Source of the DNA: Alphaproteobacteria bacterium
GTDB lineage: Bacteria > Pseudomonadota > Alphaproteobacteria > Micavibrionales > Micavibrionaceae
Direction: 5' to 3'
Length of the DNA: 64,000 nucleotides
Assembly: GCA_021775995.1 (NCBI GenBank)
Contig: JAJFGS010000013.1
Coordinates: forward strand, 979,499 to 1,043,498
Made by a program: the position numbers and the translations under genes. Under the pieces are notes generated by a model. That model was not told the DNA's origin and made no database searches. It saw nothing but the letters and a program-made list of their open reading frames with translations. Positions 8,892 to 16,988 of the stretch are shown here, piece after piece. How positions within the stretch are numbered: the first letter of the stretch is position 1; the number at the start of each line of letters is the position of its first letter.

Positions 8892-11774
8892 TTACAAAGT
8901 AAGAGCCTCATCAACCAATTTAGCTTGTTGGGCATTATGGATTGTTAAAGATCCTGTAGCCGGCGAAGCCGCAGCTTCCCGTCCTATATAAGACGGACGA
9001 CCTACCTTATGCTTAACTTCCGCTAAAACACCCTCAATACGGCGATCAACAAAATTCCATGCCCCCATATTTTGGGTTTCTTCTTGGCACCAAACAATCT
9101 CCGCATTTGGATATTGTGATAATTCTTCTACCAATACATCATGTGGGAATGGATAAAGCTGTTCTATACGTACAAATATAATATCTTTAATCTTACGATC
9201 CCGACGCTCCTGCAATAAATCATAATAAACTTTACCTGTACAAAGTATGACACGTTTAATATCTTTTGGTTTAGCCAACTCATCTTTATCATGATCCTCA
9301 AAAATACGATGAAAACTAGAACCTTCAGAAAAATCTTCCATATTAGAAACACAGAGTTTATGACGAAGCAAAGATTTGGGGGTCATTAGAATTAATGGCT
9401 TTCTAAAATCGCGGCACATTTGACGGCGTAAAATATGAAAGTAGTTGGCTGGCGTCGTACAATTTGCTACCTGCCAATTATCCTCAGCACTCGCTTGCAA
9501 AAACCTTTCAAGACGCGCAGAAGAATGTTCAGGCCCCTGTCCTTCCATACCATGTGGCAACATCAACACAAGACCGCACATTCTAAGCCATTTTGTTTCA
9601 CTAGAAGAAATAAATTGATCAATAATCGTTTGCGCTCCATTAACAAAATCACCAAACTGCCCCTCCCACATTACCAATGTTTTTGGGTCGGCAGACGCAT
9701 AACCATACTCAAACCCCATCACCGCAAATTCGGACAATGGGCTGTCATGGGCCTCAAAACAGCCTTGGTCTTTCTTAATATGTTCCAAGGGAAGATATTT
9801 TTTTTCAGTTTGTTGGTCATACAAAATCGCGTGACGTTGTGAAAACGTACCCCGCCCCACATCTTGGCCAGACAAACGCACACTAAACTTTTGGTCAACC
9901 AATGAACCAAAGGCCATCGCTTCAGCTGTCGCCCAATCAAAACCTTTTCCTGTTTCAAACATTTTGGCTTTCGTCTTTAACTGACGTAGAATTTTACTAT
10001 TGATATTAAAATCACTTGGCGTACTCGTTAAAACTTTACCAATTTCTTGCAATGTTTTTTCATTTACAGCCGTATCGCCACGACGGTCACCATCTGGTGC
10101 TATTTTAAATCCACTCCATTGACCTTCTAGGTAATCAGCCTTGTTAGGTTTAAAATCTTCTGCTGCTTTAAAGGATACACTTAAATATTCGTTAAATTCA
10201 TCAACGATTTTTTGCGCCTCATCTGCGCTTATCACTCCATCAGCGACCAGTTTTTCACCGTACTTCTCACACGTTGTTTGTTGACTGGAAATTTGTTTAT
10301 ACATGATAGGCTGTGTAAAGGAGGGCTCGTCCCCTTCATTATGACCGAAACGACGATAACAAAACATATCAATCACAACATCTTTTTTAAATTTCTGACG
10401 AAATTCTGTAGCAATACGCGCTACATGAACCACAGCCTCTGGGTCATCCCCGTTCACATGAAAGATTGGTGCCGCCAACATTTTAGCTACATCGGTACAA
10501 TAAGGACCTGAACGCCCATAGGCAGGGCGGGTTGTAAAACCAATTTGGTTATTAATAACAATATGAAGTGTTCCACCAACTTGATATCCTGGCAATTCAG
10601 AAATCATCAATGTTTCAGGCACAACTCCCTGCCCTGCAAACGCCGCATCACCATGAAGCAACATAGGCATGACCTCAACAGATTCTGTATCACCCGACCT
10701 GACTTGTTTGGCACGCACTTTTCCAACAACGACAGGGTTTACACATTCTAAATGTGATGGGTTTGCTGCTAAAGATAGATGAATGTTATTTCCATCAAAG
10801 TCACGGTCACTTGATGTTCCCATATGATATTTTACATCACCAGATCCTTGCACATCATCAGGTTTCGACGATACGCCGTGAAACTCTGAAAACATTGCTG
10901 TAAATGACTTACCCAATACATTGGTCAAAACATTTAAACGGCCGCGATGCGCCATACCCAACGAAATTTCCTTTAAACCCAATTGCCCGCCGCGCTTCAT
11001 AATTTGTTCGATGCATGGCACCAAAGCCTCACCACCATCTAAACCAAAACGTTTTGTGCCTGGATACTTAACGTGAAGGAATTTTTCAAACCCTTCTGAT
11101 GCAACCAACCTTTGATAAATCGCTTTTTTTCCTGTTTCAGTGAAATTTGTTTTATTATGCGGTTCTTCAATACGCCGTTGAACCCAACTTTTTTCATCTG
11201 GGTCAGTAAGGTGCATAAATTCAACACCAATCTTCCCACAATAAGTTTCTTTTAAAACTTTTATAATTTCATGTAGACCGGCACTCTCAAGACCTAAAAC
11301 CCCATCAATAAAAATTGGGCGGCCATAATCAGTTGATTCAAACCCATAATGCGCAGGATCTAATTCTGGACGATACACTTCTTCACGCAATCCCAATGGA
11401 TCAAGATCTGCCATTAAATGTCCACGGGCACGATAAGCGCGGATCAACATAATTGCACGAATAGAATCCAATGCTGCCTGACGCGCATCACTACCCATAT
11501 CCATTTTTTCATGCCCATCAGAAATAACAGGCGCAGTTTCAACTAAATGTTCACCACCTTCATGGGAAAATCCATTACCATCACGGCGGTTTTGTTCTGG
11601 TGTCCAACTGGCTCCATGAAGTTCTTTCAAAATAGAAATTTCTTCATCATTCAAATCGTCAAAAAATTGTTTCCAGCTTGAATCAATCTTTGCAGGATTG
11701 CGTCTGTACTGAGCATAAAGATGCGCAATATATTCAGAATTTATACCAGTTAAGAAAGACAGATTTTCAGACAT
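8892..11774 (-). CDS. sucA: 2-oxoglutarate dehydrogenase E1 component
   Basis: A thiamine-diphosphate decarboxylase of 960 residues. The N-terminal FLTGINSEYIAHLYAQY segment matches the E2-binding helix of OdhA/SucA. Substrate and cofactor regions are recognisable, for example GMAHRGRLNVL and FGHNEGDEPSF. The C-terminal half carries EHSSARLERFLQ. Length and motifs are full. It is followed by sucB and preceded by an unknown 178-residue gene 46 nt upstream. No strong Shine-Dalgarno is seen at the start. Confidence 0.97.
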   Translation of the reverse strand: MSENLSFLTGINSEYIAHLYAQYRRNPAKIDSSWKQFFDDLNDEEISILKELHGASWTPEQNRRDGNGFSHEGGEHLVETAPVISDGHEKMDMGSDARQAALDSIRAIMLIRAYRARGHLMADLDPLGLREEVYRPELDPAHYGFESTDYGRPIFIDGVLGLESAGLHEIIKVLKETYCGKIGVEFMHLTDPDEKSWVQRRIEEPHNKTNFTETGKKAIYQRLVASEGFEKFLHVKYPGTKRFGLDGGEALVPCIEQIMKRGGQLGLKEISLGMAHRGRLNVLTNVLGKSFTAMFSEFHGVSSKPDDVQGSGDVKYHMGTSSDRDFDGNNIHLSLAANPSHLECVNPVVVGKVRAKQVRSGDTESVEVMPMLLHGDAAFAGQGVVPETLMISELPGYQVGGTLHIVINNQIGFTTRPAYGRSGPYCTDVAKMLAAPIFHVNGDDPEAVVHVARIATEFRQKFKKDVVIDMFCYRRFGHNEGDEPSFTQPIMYKQISSQQTTCEKYGEKLVADGVISADEAQKIVDEFNEYLSVSFKAAEDFKPNKADYLEGQWSGFKIAPDGDRRGDTAVNEKTLQEIGKVLTSTPSDFNINSKILRQLKTKAKMFETGKGFDWATAEAMAFGSLVDQKFSVRLSGQDVGRGTFSQRHAILYDQQTEKKYLPLEHIKKDQGCFEAHDSPLSEFAVMGFEYGYASADPKTLVMWEGQFGDFVNGAQTIIDQFISSSETKWLRMCGLVLMLPHGMEGQGPEHSSARLERFLQASAEDNWQVANCTTPANYFHILRRQMCRDFRKPLILMTPKSLLRHKLCVSNMEDFSEGSSFHRIFEDHDKDELAKPKDIKRVILCTGKVYYDLLQERRDRKIKDIIFVRIEQLYPFPHDVLVEELSQYPNAEIVWCQEETQNMGAWNFVDRRIEGVLAEVKHKVGRPSYIGREAAASPATGSLTIHNAQQAKLVDEALTL

Positions 11775-11820
11775 CGTTACTTCATAATTAAGGTTACCAA
11801 AAGAAATTCAGGAAAGACCA

Positions 11821-12357
11821 TTACCCTTTAAGAACAGTGCGTAGTTTATTCAAGGCAGCTTTTTCAGCGTCACTTATATTCTCAGGATTTTTACCTAGGT
11901 TAGCACCACCACCTAAACTGCCCATCCATTCGAAAAGACGATTAAAATGCATTTCATTATCAGGGTCTATTTGCTCACCATAAGCTTGAGCAACCACCAT
12001 ACCCATTCTCCAAATTGTTTGTTTATATTGTGCCAAAGCTTTGTCGCCTGCCTTTTCTTTACAAAGATTGAGTGCTGTTTCGACTTCAGCTAAAAACTTA
12101 CCTTCATCCGCTACACTTGCCCATGACGGCCAAGAAGATTTGTTTTGCTCCACACCTTGCATCACCGCAGCGGCAAAAGGAGCTTTATTCTGTTTTGCTA
12201 AACCGGAAATCGCCGCTTCCATGGCTTTGCTTTCCTCACGCTCATCAATCTTGCTACCCGTATTATCATCAACATTTGATACCCAAACGCCGACGCGATA
12301 AGGAATAGAGGCAATCAAAGTACGTTCTTCAGCGGTAAATTTTGATAAGTCAGCCAT
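11821..12357 (-). CDS. Conserved hypothetical protein upstream of sucA
   Basis: This 178-residue soluble, mostly helical protein is not assigned to a family. It has no signal peptide or membrane segment. Features include several conserved-looking Trp residues (WPSWAS, IWRMG, FEWMG) and a short Gly-rich loop (SLGGGANLG). AGGA lies 7 nt before the ATG. It sits between a terminator-ended structured RNA and sucA and is likely cotranscribed with sucA-sucB. A link to the oxoglutarate dehydrogenase complex is only inferred from position. Confidence 0.75.
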   Translation of the reverse strand: MADLSKFTAEERTLIASIPYRVGVWVSNVDDNTGSKIDEREESKAMEAAISGLAKQNKAPFAAAVMQGVEQNKSSWPSWASVADEGKFLAEVETALNLCKEKAGDKALAQYKQTIWRMGMVVAQAYGEQIDPDNEMHFNRLFEWMGSLGGGANLGKNPENISDAEKAALNKLRTVLKG

Positions 12358-12408
12358 GGTGAATCCTGCTTTTGAATTATTTTAACTCTATATTCTGCCA
12401 TGTAAGCC

Positions 12409-12455
12409 AAAAAAAAAGAAGGGATAGGTTGAAATTTTCAATACCTATCCCTTCT
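12409..12455 (-). terminator. Strong intrinsic terminator upstream of the sucA operon
   Basis: A perfect 13-bp stem (12417-12429 with 12443-12455) with a 13-nt loop is followed on the minus strand by a run of about nine T. It lies 50 nt before the gene upstream of sucA. It can end the structured RNA described here or act as an attenuator for the sucA operon. Confidence 0.85.
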
Positions 12456-12622
12456 TAAGAGGGGCTCTACCTTCATAACGAAGGGAAATGAGGTAAAGCT
12501 ATGGGTGGTGTGCGCCATAAACCGGTATGCGGCTATGACGACTTGGTTTAAGCCTCCTCGCGCCAAATAAATGAATGAGGGCGCATGAGGGCTTACTTTA
12601 AAAGAGGGGTTCAGGCTCTTTT
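12417..12622 (-). ncRNA. Candidate structured RNA or leader (unidentified)
   Basis: On the minus strand, four hairpins precede the terminator. They are 12616-12622/12600-12606 (7 bp); a long stem 12580-12594/12550-12564 (15 positions, 2 mismatches); 12526-12533/12512-12519; and 12480-12484/12470-12474. No convincing protein is encoded here. It may be a stand-alone small RNA (a 6S-type RNA was considered but not supported) or a cis-acting attenuator for the sucA genes. No named RNA family could be assigned. Confidence 0.45.
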
Positions 12623-12648
12623 GGGAATTCAATTTTTACATTAAAAAC

Positions 12649-12768
12649 CTAAAAAGTTATAATTTGACCTGCAAGGTCAGTCATATTCTCTAAAGGGTGA
12701 AAATCAGCAATTTTTGCCAAAGTAATCAACCATAATGTTGTTCCTACGAAATATATCTTGTTTGTCAT
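12649..12768 (-). CDS. Possible small membrane protein (39 aa)
   Basis: An ATG-to-TAG frame of 39 residues has GGGAG 7 nt before the ATG. A hydrophobic stretch at about residues 5-18 (IYFVGTTLWLITLA) could span the membrane. It lies between the sucD terminator and the structured RNA, on the same strand. There is no homologue known to me and the codon evidence is thin, so this is a candidate only. Confidence 0.35.
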   Translation of the reverse strand: MTNKIYFVGTTLWLITLAKIADFHPLENMTDLAGQIITF

Positions 12769-12854
12769 GTTAAGGCTCCCAAGTTCTAGTTATCTTCTTT
12801 CCTAATACGTTGCAAAGCCAATGCCAAAAATTAATCAAATAAAATCAATAACTT

Positions 12855-12882
12855 AAATAAAAAGAGGGCTCTAAGCCCTCTT
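12855..12882 (-). terminator. Intrinsic terminator after sucD
   Basis: GAGGGCT (12864-12870) pairs with AGCCCTC (12874-12880). On the minus strand the stem is followed by TTTTTATTT. It lies about 40 nt past the sucD stop and separates sucD from the downstream RNA and sucA unit. Confidence 0.8.
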
Positions 12883-12917
12883 CACTTTCTGCCCATAGGC
12901 ACTATTTTCCGTAACGA

Positions 12918-13793
12918 TTAGGCCGCCATCGCCTCTTTCATGGCACGCCCCAATCCACCAGGACTGTCTGATACAACAAAGCCTGCGGCGCGCATCGCAT
13001 CCATCTTGGCTTCAGCAGTATCATCACCACCAGAAATAATGGCGCCAGCATGCCCCATACGTTTTCCTGGAGGAGCCGTAGCCCCTGCGATAAAGCCTGC
13101 GATTGGCTTTTTATTTTTCAGACCTTTATAAAATTCAGCTGCATCAATCTCTGCGGCACCCCCAATTTCACCAATCATCAAAATACCTTGAGTCTCATCG
13201 TCTTTCATAAATAATTCGATACAATCGATAAAGTTCGTTCCATTTACTGGATCGCCACCAATACCTATACAGGTTGATTGCCCCAATCCAACCGCCCCTG
13301 TTTGAGCAACAGCTTCGTATGTCAACGTACCAGAACGTGAAACGATTCCAATTTTACCTTTTTTATGAATGTGACCCGGCATAATACCAATCTTACATTC
13401 ATCTGGTGTAATCACCCCTGGGCAATTTGGTCCGATAAGACGTGTGTTAGAACCTTGAAGTGCACGCTTCACTTTTACCATGTCCAAAACAGGAATACCT
13501 TCGGTGATACAAACAACCAATTCAATTTTGGCATCAATTGCTTCTAAAATTGAATCTGCGGCAAATGGTGGCGGCACATAAATAACAGAGGCATTCGCTC
13601 CTGTTTTAGCTCTCGCTTCATCAACCGTATTAAAAACTGGCAACCCTAAATGGTCTTGCCCGCCCTTACCTGGGGTTACACCACCAACCATATTGGTACC
13701 ATAGGTAATGGCTTGCTCACTATGAAATGTACCTTGTGAGCCAGTAAAACCCTGACAGATAAGCTTTGTATTTTTATTCACTAGAACAGACAT
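12918..13793 (-). CDS. sucD: Succinyl-CoA synthetase alpha subunit
   Basis: The alpha subunit binds CoA and carries the phosphorylated histidine. CoA-binding [10 protein letters not shown] is at the N-terminus. The active-site His lies in HAGAIISGG near residue 248. Length 291 is standard. Unusually, it does not directly follow sucC: two envelope-type genes on the same strand separate the two subunits, so the four genes may be one operon. A terminator follows. Confidence 0.97.
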   Translation of the reverse strand: MSVLVNKNTKLICQGFTGSQGTFHSEQAITYGTNMVGGVTPGKGGQDHLGLPVFNTVDEARAKTGANASVIYVPPPFAADSILEAIDAKIELVVCITEGIPVLDMVKVKRALQGSNTRLIGPNCPGVITPDECKIGIMPGHIHKKGKIGIVSRSGTLTYEAVAQTGAVGLGQSTCIGIGGDPVNGTNFIDCIELFMKDDETQGILMIGEIGGAAEIDAAEFYKGLKNKKPIAGFIAGATAPPGKRMGHAGAIISGGDDTAEAKMDAMRAAGFVVSDSPGGLGRAMKEAMAA

Positions 13794-13832
13794 GTTTTTT
13801 CTACTTTATTGAAAGGTTATAATAATATTTTT

Positions 13833-14465
13833 TTAAATAGTAACAACAGGACTCATGTTTTTCGCGTTAGAAATCCAATCATTCACTTCATCAACGGTTG
13901 GCACTGTCGGTGCAATGGTTTCTTTACCTGCATTATTGACGGTTTCCATTTCCGCAACCAAGTCATCCGCATTGGCTTTTGCCAACTGTGATATTGTTGA
14001 AATTCCAGTCGTATAAGCAAGTTCAGCATATTGATGATCTATTCCTTCAACACGTAATAAATCAGACATCGACGCCCAATCATGAATAGGTTTAACCAAA
14101 ATGTTTAAATCCTTTGCCGCTAATTCACGAGAAGATGGTGTATGAAGTTTACGTAGTAAATCACCCACTGTTGAAATACCGTACTCACGGAACAAACCAC
14201 CCGTTTGAGGGCCAACCCCTTCCAAAGTTTCAATGTCATACCCATCAGCATCAAGATTAACATTTGTATCCAAATTAATCGTTGCCGCATCCTCAGCATC
14301 ATCAACATAGGGAGATGAAAAACTTGTTGCCGTATTTGCAACATCTTTTTTCTCTTTTTTACTTTTGCCGCCGCAACACATCTTACATAGCAAGTACCCT
14401 AAAAGCAGACCCAATAAAAACGAGATAAGAAGACACAATAAAATTTGAGTGATAAGATATGCCAT
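13833..14465 (-). CDS. Membrane-anchored protein with helix-hairpin-helix-like domains
   Basis: The 210 residues begin with one strong transmembrane helix (about 3-30), followed by a Cys/Gly patch (CKMCCGG) and Lys-rich residues, giving a cytoplasmic C-terminus. Residues about 75-185 contain two helix-hairpin-helix-like units (ETLEGVGPQTGG and LLRVEGIDHQY). Such domains resemble DUF4332 / predicted flap-endonuclease-like HhH proteins, which may bind DNA or protein. Function is unknown. It lies between the OmpA-like gene and sucD in the same direction. Confidence 0.7.
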   Translation of the reverse strand: MAYLITQILLCLLISFLLGLLLGYLLCKMCCGGKSKKEKKDVANTATSFSSPYVDDAEDAATINLDTNVNLDADGYDIETLEGVGPQTGGLFREYGISTVGDLLRKLHTPSSRELAAKDLNILVKPIHDWASMSDLLRVEGIDHQYAELAYTTGISTISQLAKANADDLVAEMETVNNAGKETIAPTVPTVDEVNDWISNAKNMSPVVTI

Positions 14466-14492
14466 GGTTATTTCCTCTATTAATTATTTTTG

Positions 14493-15443
14493 TTAATTTG
14501 TAACTTTTAAAACTTTAAATTCAATGCGGCGATTTTGTTCTCGCCCTTCATCTGTATCATTTGTCGATACAGGATCCTTCGGACCATTACCAACAACACG
14601 AATTTCTTGACGCACACCTTTGGAAATTAAATATTTTCCAACAGACTTTGCCCGCGCCAAACTTAACTTAACATTGGCACCAACATCACCCGAATTATCT
14701 GTATAACCATGTATAGTGATAATAGAATCCTTACATCCTTTTGCTGCACTGGCAATACGATTCAAAAGATCATGACTGCTTTGCTGAACAACAGAACCGC
14801 CAGAAGCAAAATTTATTTTTTCTTTCTCAAGCAATCCAGCCAATTCACTCTGACATTCCTCAACATCTTCAATTTGCTCAACACTTGGTACCGCTTCAGG
14901 CTCTTCATCCAATTCTGGCAAAACTTCTGGCGCAGGATCGGCATCTGTTTCTGCACTTGTAACGTCTATATCAGCATCTATTTCTTCAGAATCAGGCTCA
15001 ATTTGTGCATCAAAGCTCATACCTTTTAATGGTGCCATTTTTATTTCTGTATTTTCAATGACTCCGTCTTCGTCTTCTACAGGCGGCATGATATCTAAAT
15101 CAAATATTGGTTCTTCCTCTATCACTGAAGCAACAGGTTCAGGAACAATAATTGGTGGTGGTTCAACAACCATAACCTGGTTATTAACGGCGCGGACACC
15201 ATGCAAATTTATGGCTGTTTTATAAGCACTAGCTTTTGTCTCTTCATCGACAACTGTCCCACTTAAAATAACGTCACGTCCTGAAACATCCGCTTTGATG
15301 TTTTTAGAAATATTATCACCATCAAAGCTTTCAGCTAAACGGGTTTCAATGTCTTGTTCAATTTTGACGCTGTAATACGAAACACAATAATAAGCGAGCA
15401 GAACTGTAGCAACTAGTCCAATTATAAAAAGAATTTTTTTCAT
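14493..15443 (-). CDS. BON and OmpA domain envelope protein
   Basis: A 316-residue protein with an N-terminal membrane anchor (about 3-22). A BON-like domain (about 35-95) and an acidic, Pro/Glu-rich linker (about 96-200) follow. The C-terminal OmpA domain (about 205-313) has the peptidoglycan-contact residues in GYTDNSGD and GREQNRRIEF. It probably tethers the inner membrane or periplasm to peptidoglycan. The BON plus OmpA architecture recalls ArfA-type proteins. It sits between sucC (29 nt away) and the HhH gene. Confidence 0.85.
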   Translation of the reverse strand: MKKILFIIGLVATVLLAYYCVSYYSVKIEQDIETRLAESFDGDNISKNIKADVSGRDVILSGTVVDEETKASAYKTAINLHGVRAVNNQVMVVEPPPIIVPEPVASVIEEEPIFDLDIMPPVEDEDGVIENTEIKMAPLKGMSFDAQIEPDSEEIDADIDVTSAETDADPAPEVLPELDEEPEAVPSVEQIEDVEECQSELAGLLEKEKINFASGGSVVQQSSHDLLNRIASAAKGCKDSIITIHGYTDNSGDVGANVKLSLARAKSVGKYLISKGVRQEIRVVGNGPKDPVSTNDTDEGREQNRRIEFKVLKVTN

Positions 15444-15472
15444 TTTATGTCTCCCTTAAAAAGTTTTTACCC

Positions 15473-16678
15473 TTAAGCTGCCTTCTGAGCTTTTTCCGTC
15501 GCCTCAACAACTTTTTTCGCTGCATCCTCTAAATCATCAGCGGAAATAATTGGCAAACCTGATTTAGCCATAAGCTCTTTACCCTTCTCAACGTTTGTAC
15601 CCTCTAAACGTACGACCAATGGCACAGCAAGATTTACCTCTTTCGCCGCCGCAATAACACCTTCGGCAATAACATCACATTTCATGATGCCACCAAAAAT
15701 ATTAACCAAAATACCTTTAACATTGTGATCAGATAAAATAATTTTAAACGCGGCGGTTACACGCTCTGCTGTCGCACCACCCCCAACATCCAAAAAGTTT
15801 GCAGGCTCGCCACCATATAACTTAATAATGTCCATTGTGGACATTGCCAGCCCAGCACCATTCACCATGCAACCAATATTGCCATCCATTGATACGTAAG
15901 AAAGATCCCAGTTTTTTGCTTCGCGTTCATTCTCATCTTCTTCAGTTTCATCACGCATATCGGCAACAAGTTTTTGACGAAACAACGCATTCTCATCAAA
16001 ATTCATTTTTGCATCTAGCGCCATCACTTCGTTTTTATCTGTAACAATTAATGGGTTGATTTCAACGATCGACGCATCTAACTCAACAAAGGCCTTATAT
16101 AAAGACATGAAACACTTCACAGCCGATTTCATTGCATCACCTTCAAGTCCCAAAGAAAACGCCAATTTACGCGCATGGAACGGCATCATACCTGTCGTTG
16201 GATCAATCGACGCATGCGTAATTTTTTCAGGATTGTTTTCGGCAACCTCTTCAATATCCATACCGCCTTCGGTAGAGACCATGAAGCTCACACGATCCGT
16301 ATTTCTATCTAAAACAACAGAGCAATAATATTCTTTTTCAATCTCAACACCATCGGTCACATAAAGACGTTGAACTTCTTTACCCTCTTCACCTGTTTGC
16401 TTCGTCACAAGGACTTGTCCCATCATTGCTTCTGCGGCAACCTTCACCTCATCCGATGTCTTACAAAGACGCACGCCGCCCTGACCTTCTGGATTGTTCT
16501 TAAAGTGCCCTGCACCACGTCCACCAGCATGAATTTGCGCTTTAACAACGTATAACGATCCTGGCAATTCTTTTGCGGCTTTAACGGCTTCATCAACGCT
16601 CATCGCAGCAATCCCTTTAGGGACGGAAACACCATATTTGGCGAGCAATTCTTTTGCTTGATACTCATGAATATTCAT
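15473..16678 (-). CDS. sucC: Succinyl-CoA synthetase beta subunit
   Basis: ADP-forming beta subunit with an ATP-grasp N-terminal domain ([13 protein letters not shown] near residues 51-63) and a C-terminal CoA-ligase domain ([13 protein letters not shown]). The 401 residues are slightly longer than most family members; a short acidic insert (DETEEDENE, about 247-255) explains this. AAGGA lies 8 nt before the ATG. Two other genes separate it from sucD. Confidence 0.97.
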   Translation of the reverse strand: MNIHEYQAKELLAKYGVSVPKGIAAMSVDEAVKAAKELPGSLYVVKAQIHAGGRGAGHFKNNPEGQGGVRLCKTSDEVKVAAEAMMGQVLVTKQTGEEGKEVQRLYVTDGVEIEKEYYCSVVLDRNTDRVSFMVSTEGGMDIEEVAENNPEKITHASIDPTTGMMPFHARKLAFSLGLEGDAMKSAVKCFMSLYKAFVELDASIVEINPLIVTDKNEVMALDAKMNFDENALFRQKLVADMRDETEEDENEREAKNWDLSYVSMDGNIGCMVNGAGLAMSTMDIIKLYGGEPANFLDVGGGATAERVTAAFKIILSDHNVKGILVNIFGGIMKCDVIAEGVIAAAKEVNLAVPLVVRLEGTNVEKGKELMAKSGLPIISADDLEDAAKKVVEATEKAQKAA

Positions 16679-16865
16679 CTGAAATCCTTAGTAATTTCAA
16701 TGTGTTAGAACATAAACCGCTATAAACGATTATAAACAAGCTTATTTGTTAGCATAGCCAACAGCCACTTCCAAGGCTGAAGTAGGCTGTTCGCCTAGTT
16801 TCCTTCATTTTTTCTTAAATATTGTTCCCTATAATAAGAGCAGAATAGGACATAAATCGAGTTTT

Positions 16866-16895
16866 TTGCATTGAAATACTCCGTTTTGGTATAAT
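16866..16895 (+). promoter_or_regulatory. Promoter of the peptidoglycan-binding gene block
   Basis: TTGCAT (16866-16871), an 18-nt spacer and the extended -10 TGGTATAAT (16887-16895). The expected +1 is 16902, the A of a short ATG frame. The same -35, spacer and -10 recur at 18708-18737. Confidence 0.7.
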
Positions 16896-16901
16896 TTACA
16901 C

Positions 16902-16988
16902 ATGAGCACAACAAGGTTAAATTTAGTGGGTACGGCAGAAGACCAATATTGGTCTTCGAAGGGGGCTTATAATGTCATTGCCACCTAG
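16902..16988 (+). CDS. Possible 28-residue leaderless upstream ORF
   Basis: The ATG coincides with the predicted +1. The 28-codon frame ends with TAG inside the start of the next gene, overlapping it in another frame. Its MSTTRLNL start resembles MSTLALNF of the gene at 19996. It may be a coupling or leader peptide. Alternatively it could be the original start of the next gene separated by a frameshift, or chance. Confidence 0.3.
   Translation: MSTTRLNLVGTAEDQYWSSKGAYNVIAT
16938..16957. promoter_or_regulatory. 20-nt perfect palindrome in the 5' leader
   Basis: GAAGACCAAT followed by its exact complement ATTGGTCTTC. It ends directly at the Shine-Dalgarno sequence of the downstream gene. It could be an RNA hairpin that controls translation or a dimeric regulator site. 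Confidence 0.5.

Larger units (their letters stand above)
16679..16971. other. Divergent intergenic region between sucC and the plus-strand block
   Basis: This 293-nt gap holds a 10-bp stem with one bulge (16762-16771 with 16779-16789), a minus-strand TTTATAATC -10 candidate for sucC near 16727-16735, and the plus-strand promoter and palindrome listed separately. No other gene is supported. Confidence 0.6.

Noticed and set aside
12417..12622. 6S RNA
   Set aside because: The 5' and 3' ends do not form the long closing stem expected of 6S RNA, so no family was assigned.
12438..12632. 64-residue minus-strand frame
   Set aside because: It starts at TTG, covers the hairpin region and has no protein-like composition; the structured RNA explains the sequence better.
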